Assembly (NCBI RefSeq): GCF_002160915.1
Contig: NZ_NFLM01000022.1
Span: 1-40,728, forward strand
Origin: Faecalibacterium sp. An121
GTDB taxonomy: Bacteria; Bacillota; Clostridia; Oscillospirales; Ruminococcaceae
DNA length: 40,728 nucleotides
Direction of reading: 5' to 3'
A program made the position numbers and the translations under genes. The notes beneath the pieces were generated by a model that was not told the DNA's origin, searched no databases, and saw nothing but the letters and a program-made list of their open reading frames with translations. Below are positions 32,022 to 39,605 of the stretch, in pieces (the stretch's first letter is position 1; every line of letters starts with the position of its first letter).

Positions 32022-32702
32022 ATGCCTGCACCGGCCAGCCGTGTGCTGCATCTGGCGCTGCCCGGCCGGATCGACCTGGCCCAGGCGGCGCGGTATCTTG
32101 GGGCCAGAGGGGAGCCGGACGCGGCCACCCTGGCCCTGCTGGAACGATGGGCCCCGCCGCTTTTGGCGGCGGCCGACCCCCGGGGGGTGTACCTGCAGGG
32201 GGACAAGGAGGCCCTTGCGTTCCTGTGGCAGGGACAGGATGTGCAGCGCCACCTGGCCGGCTGCACCCAGGCGGTGCTGCTGGCGGTGACCCTGGGGGCG
32301 GGGGTGGACGCCCAGATCCGCCGGGCCGGGGTGGGGGATGTGGCCGCCCAGGCCGCCACGGACGCATTGGCCAGCGCCCTTGCCGAGCAGGTGTGCGACG
32401 AGGCCGAAGCCCGGCTGCGGGCTGAGGCCCAAAGCCAGGGGCTGTACCTCACCGGGCGGTATTCGCCGGGGTATGGGGACTGGCCCATCGCGGTGCAGCC
32501 CCGGCTGGCGGCTGTCCTGGATACCCCGCGCCGGATCGGCCTGTACGTCACCGATACGTTTCTGATGCTGCCCCGCAAGAGCGTGACGGCTGTGCTGGGG
32601 GCCGGCCGTGCGCCGGTGTCCGGGCAGAGGGCCGGCTGCGCCCACTGTGCGCTGCGGGACAAATGCGAATACCGAAAGAGAGGCGAGAGCTGTGAAAGCT
32701 AG
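32022..32702 (+). CDS. Methionine synthase reactivation-domain protein
   Basis: A 226-residue stand-alone form of the MetH activation domain, which in large MetH proteins is the C-terminal 330-residue part that rebinds SAM and remethylates oxidised cob(II)alamin. The SAM-binding signature GRYSPGYGDWPI (near 146-157) matches the RXXPGYG motif of that domain. The C-terminus has a Cys cluster CAHCALRDKCEYRKRGESC not found in the E. coli domain, possibly for a metal or Fe-S centre. The GAAAGGGGCG site precedes ATG 32022; the frame is open earlier but begins before the promoter. Its stop overlaps the metH start by 11 bases, so both products are made together and likely form one functional enzyme. 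Confidence 0.88.
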   Translation: MPAPASRVLHLALPGRIDLAQAARYLGARGEPDAATLALLERWAPPLLAAADPRGVYLQGDKEALAFLWQGQDVQRHLAGCTQAVLLAVTLGAGVDAQIRRAGVGDVAAQAATDALASALAEQVCDEAEARLRAEAQSQGLYLTGRYSPGYGDWPIAVQPRLAAVLDTPRRIGLYVTDTFLMLPRKSVTAVLGAGRAPVSGQRAGCAHCALRDKCEYRKRGESCES

Positions 32703-35106
32703 AGAGATCCTGCGCACCCATCAGACCATCCTGCTGGACGGGGCCATGGGCACCATGCTGCAAGCGGCGGGCCTGCCCCTGGGGGCCAAGCCCGAGGCGC
32801 TGAACATCGAGGACCCGGCCCTGATCCAGTCCATCCATCGTGCGTATGCGGAGGCGGGCAGCCGCATCCTCTGCGCCAACACCTTTGGCGCGTCGGCCCA
32901 CAAACTGGCGGGCAGCGGCTATACAGTGGAGCAGACGGTTCAGGCGGGCATCCGGTGCGCCCGGCAGGCCGCCGCGCCCCATGGCGCCCTGGTGGCCCTG
33001 GACATAGGCCCTCTGGGGGAGCTGCTGGAACCTGCCGGCACCCTCCCCTTTGAGGAAGCGGTGGACGCCTTTGCCCGGATCGTGCAGGCGGGGGAGGCCG
33101 CCGGGGCCGATCTGGTGCTGCTGGAGACCTTCACCGACCTGTATGAGCTGAAAGCCGCCCTGCTGGCCTGCAAGGAGAACAGCAGCCTGCCGGTGCTGGC
33201 CAGCATGAGCTTTGAGGCAGGGGGCCGCACCTTTACCGGGTGCACGGTGGGCAGCTTTGCGGCCACGGCCCGGGGGTTGGGGGCGGACGGCCTTGGCATC
33301 AACTGCAGCCTGGGCCCCAAGGAGATCTGCCCCATGGCCCGGACCCTCTGCCAGGCGGTGCCGGGGGACTACCCGGTCTTTATCAAGCCCAACGCGGGTC
33401 TGCCTCGCGCGGACGGCAGCGGCTACGACATCACCCCCCAGCTGTTCGCCCACCAGATGATGCCCTACCGGGACCTGGGCCTGTTTGCGGCGGGCGGCTG
33501 CTGCGGCACCACCCCCGACTTCATCCGGGCGCTGCACAAGGTCTTTGACGGCTGCCTCACCGGACGGCCTGCCCATCCCATGGCATCGGTGCTGTGCAGC
33601 CCGGTGCAGCGGGTGGAAGTGGACGGCATCACGGTGGTGGGTGAGCGGATCAACCCCACTGGCAAAAAGCGGTTCCAGCAGGCCCTGCGGGAAGGAGACG
33701 TGGACTATGTGCTGGCCCAGGGCATCAGCCAGGCCGAGGCCGGGGCCGCCGTGCTGGACGTCAATGTGGGCGCCCCGGGCGTGGATGAGCCCGCCATGAT
33801 GGAACGGGTGGTCAAGGCCCTGCAAAGTGTGGTGTCCCTGCCCTTGCAGCTGGACTCCTCCAACCCCGAGGCCCTGGCCCGGGGCCTGCGGGTCTGCAAC
33901 GGCAAGCCCATCGTCAACTCGGTCAACGGGGAACAGGCGGTGCTGGACCGGCTGCTGCCCCTGTGCAAAAAGTACGGCGCGGCTGTGGTGGGCCTGACCA
34001 TGGACGAACAGGGCATCCCCAGGACGGCAGAAGGCCGTGTGGCCATTGCGCGCCGCATCCGGGACGCCGCCCTGGATGCCGGCATCCCCCGGGAGGATAT
34101 CTACATCGACTGTTTGACCCTCACCGCCAGCGCCCAGCAGGAGGACGTCCTGGCCACCCTGGAGGCCCTGGCCGCCTGCAAGCGGGAGCTGGGGGTGCGC
34201 ACGGTGCTGGGGGTGTCCAACATCAGCTTTGGGCTGCCCTGCCGCCCCTATCTGAACACCACCTTCCTGACCATGGCCATGTACGCCGGACTGGATCTGG
34301 CCATCATGAACCCCGCCAGCGAGGAAATGATGGGGGCAGTGTATGCATACGATGTACTGACCTGCCGTGACCCCCAGAGCGCCCGGTATATCGCCCGGTA
34401 CGCGGGGCGGGCCATGCCGGCGGCTGCCCAGCCTGCCGCCCTGCCGTCCCGGGAAGCCCCGGACCAGCCGGAAGGGCCGTATGGTCCGCTGATCCGGGCG
34501 GTGGAGCAGGGGCTGAAAGGGGAGGCCGGGGCCCACACCCGGGCCCTGCTGGACAGCTGCGCCCCGCTGGACCTGGTGGACCACGCCCTGATCCCCGCCC
34601 TGGATACGGTGGGCGCCCGGTACGAAAAGGGCACGTTGTTCCTGCCGCAGCTGCTGCAGTCGGCCAGCGCGGCCCAGGCTGCGTTTGAGGAGATCAAGGC
34701 GGCGGTGGCAAAGCAGGGGACCCCCGGTCAGAGCAAGGGCAAGATCGTGCTGGCCACCGTCAAGGGGGATGTCCACGACATCGGCAAGAACATCGTCAAG
34801 GTGATTTTGGAAAATTACGGCTTCGATGTGCTGGACCTGGGGCGGGACGTGCCGCCCGAGACCGTGGTGGACGCGGTGCGCCGCACCGGCGCCAGACTGG
34901 TGGGCCTGTCCGCCCTGATGACCACCACCCTCCAGAGCATGGCCGACACCATCGCCGCCCTCCATCGGGCGGGTCTGGACTGCAAGGTGATGGTGGGGGG
35001 CGCGGTGCTGACCGAGAGCTACGCCATGCAGATCGGCGCCGACTGGTATGCCAAAGATGCCAAGCGCTCGGCCGACATCGCCAAAGAGTTCTACCAGGTC
35101 CGGTAA
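32692..35106 (+). CDS. metH: Cobalamin-dependent methionine synthase lacking the activation domain
   Basis: An 804-residue MetH that transfers a methyl group from methyltetrahydrofolate through methylcobalamin to homocysteine. The homocysteine domain (about 1-300) opens with LLDGAMGTML and has zinc ligands Cys205 (NCSLGP), Cys270 and Cys271 (GGCCGT). The pterin domain (about 315-570) contains VGERINPTGKK and VNSVNGE. The cap and B12-binding modules (about 590-804) carry GDVHDIGKN with His695 as the lower cobalt ligand. The family's usual length with the activation domain is about 1230; here it ends after the B12 domain and the missing function is in the gene before. The start is GTG 32692 (GAGAGGCGAGAG upstream), inside the preceding gene; no ATG fits the domain start. 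Confidence 0.94.
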   Translation: MKAREILRTHQTILLDGAMGTMLQAAGLPLGAKPEALNIEDPALIQSIHRAYAEAGSRILCANTFGASAHKLAGSGYTVEQTVQAGIRCARQAAAPHGALVALDIGPLGELLEPAGTLPFEEAVDAFARIVQAGEAAGADLVLLETFTDLYELKAALLACKENSSLPVLASMSFEAGGRTFTGCTVGSFAATARGLGADGLGINCSLGPKEICPMARTLCQAVPGDYPVFIKPNAGLPRADGSGYDITPQLFAHQMMPYRDLGLFAAGGCCGTTPDFIRALHKVFDGCLTGRPAHPMASVLCSPVQRVEVDGITVVGERINPTGKKRFQQALREGDVDYVLAQGISQAEAGAAVLDVNVGAPGVDEPAMMERVVKALQSVVSLPLQLDSSNPEALARGLRVCNGKPIVNSVNGEQAVLDRLLPLCKKYGAAVVGLTMDEQGIPRTAEGRVAIARRIRDAALDAGIPREDIYIDCLTLTASAQQEDVLATLEALAACKRELGVRTVLGVSNISFGLPCRPYLNTTFLTMAMYAGLDLAIMNPASEEMMGAVYAYDVLTCRDPQSARYIARYAGRAMPAAAQPAALPSREAPDQPEGPYGPLIRAVEQGLKGEAGAHTRALLDSCAPLDLVDHALIPALDTVGARYEKGTLFLPQLLQSASAAQAAFEEIKAAVAKQGTPGQSKGKIVLATVKGDVHDIGKNIVKVILENYGFDVLDLGRDVPPETVVDAVRRTGARLVGLSALMTTTLQSMADTIAALHRAGLDCKVMVGGAVLTESYAMQIGADWYAKDAKRSADIAKEFYQVR

Positions 35107-35163
35107 GGACGGATGTTTGCAAACTGTTCAAAAAGTCCACAAAAAGCTGCCACAAATGTGCAG

Positions 35164-35370
35164 TATACTAAGGGTGCAGTCGGGGGAGCGAACAGACTTC
35201 CCCCTCCTATGCGGACTGCTGTTGCAGGCAGCTCCCGGAAACCCTACCGCCGCACTGCTCCGCGGGAGCCTCAGGCGGCGGCTCCGACATCCTACTGTTC
35301 CCCCGCCCATGCCAGGCAATCGCCGGGCGGCGGACAGACTACATACCCTCTCCCCTGCGCGGGAGTTTTG
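35164..35370 (+). ncRNA. Candidate structured non-coding RNA with own promoter and terminator
   Basis: A -10 TATACT (35164-35169) is followed by about 200 bases without a reading frame but rich in inverted repeats. AGGGT (35171-35175) and AGTC (35178-35181) can pair with ACCCT (35345-35349) and GACT (35337-35340), closing a multi-stem structure. Inside are a GGGGGA/TTCCCCC hairpin (35182-35204) and CCGCCGC/GCGGCGG stems. The unit ends in a CTCCC/GGGAG hairpin with TTTT (35349-35367). I cannot match it to 6S RNA, SRP RNA, tmRNA, RNase P, T-box or a riboswitch. It could also be a long metH 3' end. The exact ends are estimates. Confidence 0.5.
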
Positions 35371-35377
35371 ATAGAGG

Positions 35378-35404
35378 ACAGCCCCGGAAACGGGGCTGTT
35401 TTTT
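35378..35404 (+). terminator. Strong terminator after metH and the RNA candidate
   Basis: ACAGCCCC pairs with GGGGCTGT (GGAAAC loop) followed by TTTTTTG. It would stop both metH read-through and the RNA candidate's longer form. Confidence 0.92.
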
Positions 35405-35456
35405 GTCTCCCCAGTTTTAGGGAGTGTTGGGGGAAGAATATGGGGCGGTTTGCACA

Positions 35457-35485
35457 TTGTGCTCCCCGGCGGGCTGTGATACAAT
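35457..35485 (+). promoter_or_regulatory. Promoter of the lrgA-lrgB pair
   Basis: TTGTGC-17 bp-TACAAT, about 64 bases before the LrgA start. A CGGCCCGCATGGGGCCG inverted repeat lies in the short leader (35496-35512). Confidence 0.75.
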
Positions 35486-35548
35486 AACCGCTGTGCGGCC
35501 CGCATGGGGCCGCCTGGCAGGATATTGTGAAAAAAGAAGGGATCTGTT

Positions 35549-35923
35549 GTGCGTTATTTGCGGCAGTTTTTGTGGATCATCGGCTTTACCCTGGCAGGGG
35601 AGGCTTTGCACGCCTGGGTTCCGCTGCCGGTGCCCGCGGCGGTGTGGGGGCTGGTGCTCCTGTTCGTTGCCCTGGAGAGCGGCAAACTCCGGCTGGACTC
35701 GGTGCAGCAGTGCGGACAGTTCATGCTGGGACTGATGCCCCTGCTGTTCATCGCGCCGGCGGTGGGCCTCATCGACAGCTGGCCCATGCTGGCCCGGGTG
35801 TGGCCCGTCGTGCTGGCCATCATCCTGGCTTCCACCCTGGTGGTGTTCGGGGTCAGCGGCTGGGTCACCCAGCGCCTGCTGGACCGGGCCGACCGCAGCC
35901 GGAAGGAGGGTCTCGATGGGTGA
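35549..35923 (+). CDS. CidA/LrgA family holin-like membrane protein
   Basis: A 124-residue protein with four hydrophobic segments (near 5-22, 26-42, 60-78 and 85-107) and a basic tail, fitting the CidA/LrgA family. The PLPVPAAVWGLVLLFVAL segment and MLGLMPLLFIAPAVGL are characteristic. Members were first described as holin/antiholin-like controllers of murein hydrolases; in other Firmicutes LrgA-LrgB exports pyruvate, and either role is possible here. The start is GTG 35549 with AAGAAGGGA upstream. It overlaps the next gene by 8 bases. No LytST-type regulator is adjacent. Confidence 0.88.
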   Translation: MRYLRQFLWIIGFTLAGEALHAWVPLPVPAAVWGLVLLFVALESGKLRLDSVQQCGQFMLGLMPLLFIAPAVGLIDSWPMLARVWPVVLAIILASTLVVFGVSGWVTQRLLDRADRSRKEGLDG

Positions 35924-36599
35924 GTTCCTTTCGGGGTCGGCGCTGTTCGCCATCCTCCTGACCTTCGGGGCCTATGAGCTGGGACGGCTGTTCCAGCAAA
36001 AGACCGGTGTGGCCCTGTTCAACCCCATCCTGGTGGCGGCGGTGCTGACGGGGGCGGTCCTGGCTGCGGCCGGCGTGCCCAACCAGGTGTACCAGCAGCA
36101 CTGCGAGGTCTTTTCCTGGCTGCTGACCCCCGCCACCGTCTGTCTGGCCATCCCGCTGCACGCCCAGTTCAGCCGGCTGCGCCATGACCTGCCCGCCATT
36201 TTGGCGGGAGTGGGAGCGGGCACGCTGGTCAGCCTGGGCTTTGTCTGGGCCATGGCCCGTCTGTGCCGCCTGGATGCGGTGCTCACCGCCTCCCTGCTGC
36301 CCAAAAGCATCACCACCGCCATGGGGATCGTGGTCAGCCAGGCCGGCGGCGGCGAGCCCGCCATCACCACCGCGGCCATCATCCTCACCGGCATCCTGGG
36401 CAGCATCTTTGGCCCCTGGCTGTGCAAACTGCTGCGCCTGACCTGGCCTGCGGCCCAGGGTGCGGCCTTCGGCACCTCGGCCCATGTCATCGGCACCGCC
36501 AAGGCCGCCGAGTTCAGCCAGACCTGCGAGGCAGTCAGCAGCCTGTCTTTGGTGTTCGCGGGCATCCTGACCGCCGTGCTGTGCCCCCTGCTGCTGTAA
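35916..36599 (+). CDS. LrgB family membrane protein
   Basis: A 227-residue LrgB/CidB protein with about six to eight membrane helices. Family blocks are clear: GAYELGRLFQQKTG, NPILVAAVLTGAVL, LLPKSITTAMGIVVS, GILGSIFGPWLCKLL and GTSAHVIGTAKAAE. It works with LrgA as a two-gene membrane system, coupled by an 8-base overlap; GGAAGGAGG precedes its ATG inside the upstream gene. Transcription ends at the two-way terminator 36617-36654. Confidence 0.92.
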   Translation: MGEFLSGSALFAILLTFGAYELGRLFQQKTGVALFNPILVAAVLTGAVLAAAGVPNQVYQQHCEVFSWLLTPATVCLAIPLHAQFSRLRHDLPAILAGVGAGTLVSLGFVWAMARLCRLDAVLTASLLPKSITTAMGIVVSQAGGGEPAITTAAIILTGILGSIFGPWLCKLLRLTWPAAQGAAFGTSAHVIGTAKAAEFSQTCEAVSSLSLVFAGILTAVLCPLLL

Positions 36600-36616
36600 T
36601 GAGCGAGACGATACAA

Positions 36617-36654
36617 AACAGGCAGACGCATTTTGGTGCGTCTGCCTGTTTTTT
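36617..36654. terminator. Two-way terminator between lrgB and the hydrolase gene
   Basis: A 14-bp perfect stem AACAGGCAGACGCA/TGCGTCTGCCTGTT. Rightward it is followed by TTTTTTG, leftward by TTTTG, so it serves both convergent genes. Confidence 0.92.
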
Positions 36655-36666
36655 GTGCTTCGGCCG

Positions 36667-37644
36667 TCAGTTTTCAAACCGGATATCAGGGCCGTTTTGC
36701 AGGGGATAGAGAGTCAGGGTGTCGCCGTCCAGGCCGTCGCTGGCCAGCCGCACCGCGGTGATGCGGCTGTTCCCATAGGTCTTGTAGTAGTATACGCCGG
36801 CGCCGGCGCTGATGCAGCAGGAATAGGTGGTGATATCCTCCCGGCCTTCCGGAGTCACCACGCTGCCCCGCACCATGGCCACCCCCTCCAGCAGATGGAA
36901 GAACTGGACCACCCGTTCCTCCTCCGACCCGGGGTCGGGGCTGTTCAGCTTGAGGAAGGCCGCCTTGACATAGCGGGAGGCGGGGGAAAAGTCGCCGGGC
37001 AGGCCCACCGCGCCCATCCCCTGGCCAAAGGGGGGAAGGGACAGCCCGGGAGCCATCCGATTTTCCGCAGGCCGGGGGCTGAGCCCCTGGTATTGGCAGA
37101 GGTTGGCCCGATGGAAGGGGAAGGGCGGGTTGTTGGTCAGCACCCCTGCCGGATCGTCGTAGAGAAAGACCCCTTCCCGGGTGGCCTCCAGAACCAGAGC
37201 CCCGGTCGGGTCGGCAATGTGCCAGTGGAGCGGGGACAGGGGCAGTCCCGGGGCAAAGGGAACGCCCAAAGGCCGGAACCGGGCCAGCCGGGCTCTGGCC
37301 TGTTCCAGGGTGGCGCAGCTGCCCAGCACCCAGGGGATCAGCTCGTAGGGGGCTACGGCGTCGCAGTCTGCGGGTGGGTCGGGGTCATACCAGGCGTTGC
37401 CCGGGAAGTTCAGCCCCGCCATATACAGCCCCTTTTCGTTCATGGCTTCGGCGTAGAGGGGACAGCCCCCGGTCACATGGGCCATCCCGATGAGGGCCAG
37501 ATGGCGCTCCATGGCGGGCTGACGGTGGAACCGCAGCGGATACCGCCGCGGCGTGACCGCCACCTGCTCCCCAAAAGAATATTCCAGGTCCAGGTTGCGG
37601 CCAAAGTAACCGCCGCCCTGCTGCATGGCAATGCTGGTACACAT
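36667..37644 (-). CDS. Choloylglycine hydrolase family enzyme (bile salt hydrolase or penicillin V acylase-like)
   Basis: A 325-residue Ntn hydrolase. Cys2 is the nucleophile freed by removal of Met1, Arg16 and Asp19 lie in GRNLDLEYSFGE, the MNEKGLYMAGLNFPG loop supplies Asn ligands, TNNPPF supplies the second Asn, and SRY near residue 230 gives the Arg. This is the complete catalytic set of the family, which cleaves conjugated bile salts (gut bacteria), penicillin V or acyl-homoserine lactones. The NFPG segment resembles gut Firmicute bile salt hydrolases, but motifs alone cannot settle the substrate. No signal peptide, as usual for the cytoplasmic forms. AAAGGAGGAT precedes the ATG. Single gene. 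Confidence 0.88.
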   Translation of the reverse strand: MCTSIAMQQGGGYFGRNLDLEYSFGEQVAVTPRRYPLRFHRQPAMERHLALIGMAHVTGGCPLYAEAMNEKGLYMAGLNFPGNAWYDPDPPADCDAVAPYELIPWVLGSCATLEQARARLARFRPLGVPFAPGLPLSPLHWHIADPTGALVLEATREGVFLYDDPAGVLTNNPPFPFHRANLCQYQGLSPRPAENRMAPGLSLPPFGQGMGAVGLPGDFSPASRYVKAAFLKLNSPDPGSEEERVVQFFHLLEGVAMVRGSVVTPEGREDITTYSCCISAGAGVYYYKTYGNSRITAVRLASDGLDGDTLTLYPLQNGPDIRFEN

Positions 37645-37698
37645 AGAAGATCCTCCTTTCCGGCCCGGGACGGGATGCGGCCTGCCCGGACGGTGTAA

Positions 37699-37812
37699 GG
37701 CGTCTGTGAAAACTCCGCCCTACGGCTCCATTCTGCCCAAAAGCTCCACCTGCTGCGCTGCATCGGACGATTTTGGGCCAATGGCGCAGCAGGTTCGCAT
37801 TCTCAGATCCAG
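37699..37812. repeat. MITE-like repeat, variant copy (copy 3 of 4)
   Basis: From GGCGTCTGTGAAAACTCC the sequence aligns to the right end of copy 1 read on its minus strand (GGGTGTATCTGAAAACTCC), sharing the ATTCT.CC.AAAAGC.CCA.CTGC.GCG.TGCAT block. It ends in CGCATTCTCAGATCC, matching the other terminal repeat. The inner hairpin CTGCTGCGC/GCGCAGCAG (37750-37758 with 37784-37792) is perfect. It is shorter than copy 1 by about 50 bases. Confidence 0.7.
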
Positions 37813-37933
37813 TATACCACCGACGGCCTGCGTCTACAACATACAGCCTTGTGCGGGAGCAAAAAGGCCCGGCATCCGGACGCGCTCTGGCAAAAACTCC
37901 AAAAACCAGTGCTGAAAATCGGTGGATTTGTCA
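37813..37933. other. Gap between repeat copy 3 and the GltD-like promoter
   Basis: No gene or known site recognised. It contains several AAAA-tracts and GC-rich inverted repeats without T-runs. Confidence 0.35.
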
Positions 37934-37962
37934 TTGCACCGGCAGGCGGATGGGTGTATTAT
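37934..37962 (+). promoter_or_regulatory. Promoter of the GltD-like gene
   Basis: TTGCAC-17 bp-TATTAT, about 80 bases before ATG 38048. Confidence 0.7.
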
Positions 37963-38047
37963 AAAAACAGAAGAAGCTTGGATACAACGCGCGCCCGCGC
38001 GTGCCCACACCGGCGCCAGCCAGCGCCGCATCAAGGAGGAATGCACA

Positions 38048-39370
38048 ATGGCACTTCATGTTCTGGACGAGGCCAACCGCTGCCTTGGCTGCAAAAAGCC
38101 CATGTGTCAGGAGGGCTGCCCCATCCGCACCAACATCCCGGAGGTGGTCCGTCTGCTGAAGGCCGGCGAGATGGACAAGGCCGGCCGGATGCTGTTTGAG
38201 AACAACCCCCTGACCACCGTGTGCAGCCTGGTCTGCGACCACGAAAAGCAGTGCGAGGGCCACTGCATCCGCAACCGGATGCCCAGCCATGACCCGGTGC
38301 ACTTCTCGGTGATCGAAAATTATATCTCCACCACCTACGCCAACAAAATGGTGGCGGGCCCGGCGCCCAAAAACGGGATGCGGGCGGCCATCATCGGGTC
38401 GGGGCCGGCGGGCCTGACCATTGCGGTGCTGCTGGCCCGCTGGGGCTATGACATCACCATCTTTGAGGCCCGGGACAAGATCGGCGGGGTGATGCGCTAC
38501 GGCATCCCCAACTACCGTCTGCCCGACAGTGTGCTGGATGACTTCCAGTACCGCCATCTGGAGCTGAAGGACATCAAGGTGCGCACCAATACCGAGATCG
38601 GCCGCACATTGACCATCGACGACCTGTTCCGGGACGGCTACAAGAGCGTGTTCATCGGCGCCGGCCTGTGGAAAGCCAACGCCATGCACATCAAGGGCGA
38701 GAGCCTGGGCAACGCGGTGTTCGGCATCGACTACCTGGCCAACAGCAAGGCGTTCCGGCTGGGAGACAACATTGCCGTCATCGGGGTGGGCAACTCGGCC
38801 ATGGACTGCGCCCGCACGGCCATCCGCAACGGCGCCCGGCACGTCACCTGCTATGCCCGCCGGGATGAGAGCTGCATCAGCGCATCGGCCTATGAGGTCA
38901 GCTATGCCAAGCTGGAGGGCGTGGGCTTCCGGTTCTGCAAGGCGCCGGTGGAGATCCGCCCCGACGGCCTGATCTGCAAGGACACCGCCAAGCAGGAGGA
39001 CGGCCGCTTTGTGCAGGTGGAGGGCAGCGAACGGTTCTACCCCCATACCGGCGTCATCATCTCGGTCAGCCAGGGGTCGGAGTCCAGCCTGATCCAGACC
39101 ACCACCGGCATCGACACCAACCAGAAGGGCCTGCTGACGGTGGACCACGACGGCCGCACCACCCGTCCCGGCGTGTTTGCGGGCGGCGACGCGGTGAAGG
39201 GCGCCCGCACCGTGGTGGAAGCGGTGGCCATGGCCAAGGATGTGGCGGTAGCGATGGACGAATACATGAAGAGCCTGCCGGCCGACGACACCCCCGATCC
39301 CTATGCCGACATCCCCACCTTTGACACCCCTACCTCCGACGTGCTGGGGGAGCAGGAGCTGAAAGTCTGA
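38048..39370 (+). CDS. GltD/NfnB-like NAD(P)-dependent FAD oxidoreductase
   Basis: A 440-residue protein of the glutamate synthase small subunit family. Residues 1-95 are the two-cluster Fe-S domain (CLGCKKPMCQEGCPI at 12-26, then CSLVCDHEKQCEGHC at 59-73). An FAD Rossmann motif GSGPAGLTIAVLLA starts near 118, and an NAD(P) motif GVGNSAMDCARTA near 246. GVFAGGDAVKGARTVVEAV marks the end of the FAD domain. In GltB-GltD it feeds electrons to glutamate synthesis; in NfnAB it bifurcates electrons between NADPH, NADH and ferredoxin. Neither gltB nor nfnA is adjacent, so its partner is unknown. AAGGAGGAAT precedes ATG 38048; the longer frame to 37922 spans the promoter and is rejected. Confidence 0.88.
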   Translation: MALHVLDEANRCLGCKKPMCQEGCPIRTNIPEVVRLLKAGEMDKAGRMLFENNPLTTVCSLVCDHEKQCEGHCIRNRMPSHDPVHFSVIENYISTTYANKMVAGPAPKNGMRAAIIGSGPAGLTIAVLLARWGYDITIFEARDKIGGVMRYGIPNYRLPDSVLDDFQYRHLELKDIKVRTNTEIGRTLTIDDLFRDGYKSVFIGAGLWKANAMHIKGESLGNAVFGIDYLANSKAFRLGDNIAVIGVGNSAMDCARTAIRNGARHVTCYARRDESCISASAYEVSYAKLEGVGFRFCKAPVEIRPDGLICKDTAKQEDGRFVQVEGSERFYPHTGVIISVSQGSESSLIQTTTGIDTNQKGLLTVDHDGRTTRPGVFAGGDAVKGARTVVEAVAMAKDVAVAMDEYMKSLPADDTPDPYADIPTFDTPTSDVLGEQELKV

Positions 39371-39374
39371 CACC

Positions 39375-39403
39375 TTGACCCGCCCCGGCTTTTTTGCTAC
39401 AAT
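39375..39403 (+). promoter_or_regulatory. Promoter of the short transcript at 39410
   Basis: TTGACC-17 bp-TACAAT, four bases after the stop of the GltD-like gene. It is near consensus. Confidence 0.75.
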
Positions 39404-39409
39404 AAGAGG

Positions 39410-39487
39410 CACAGCCTGTCCCGCTCGGGCTGAACGATGTATACCGAACCCCGCGCCTGCTTTTGGCGGGCGCGGGGCTTTTTTATT
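39410..39487 (+). ncRNA. Candidate short RNA or attenuated leader
   Basis: The promoter at 39375-39403 would start a transcript at about 39410. It runs into a strong terminator only 75 bases later: CCCCGCGCC (39449-39457) pairs with GGCGCGGGG (39469-39477), then TTTTTT. An upstream AGCC/GGGCT stem lies at about 39413-39431. There is no reading frame. Either it is a small RNA of about 75 bases, or it is the leader of the YitT gene (start 39606) with conditional termination. The hairpin also terminates read-through from the GltD-like gene. Confidence 0.5.
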
Positions 39488-39530
39488 CGCGAGCGGCATC
39501 CGGCGGCCTGCTGCCGGGTATGCTGCTCTG

Positions 39531-39586
39531 GGGTGTATCTGAGAAGGCAAGGGCGCATGGGCGCCGCAGATGGCGTTTTCGGACAC
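39531..39586. repeat. MITE-like repeat, shortened copy (copy 4 of 4)
   Basis: GGGTGTATCTGAGAAG is identical to the left terminal repeat region of copy 1; GCGCATGGGCGC and GCAGATGGCGTTTT follow, matching two separated interior blocks of copy 1. The middle and right end are deleted. It lies 20 bases before the YitT start, just ahead of its ribosome binding site. Confidence 0.7.
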
Positions 39587-39605
39587 GCCCGGAAGGAGGT
39601 GCCTT

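Noticed and set aside
32548-34965. 805-codon open frame on the minus strand
   Set aside because: Antisense shadow of metH; no family features and composition typical of a reverse-frame artefact.
35171-35370. 6S RNA, SRP RNA or tmRNA assignment for the structured RNA
   Set aside because: The fold looks like several hairpins under a closing stem, not a rod with a central bubble, and no SRP or tmRNA signature could be found.
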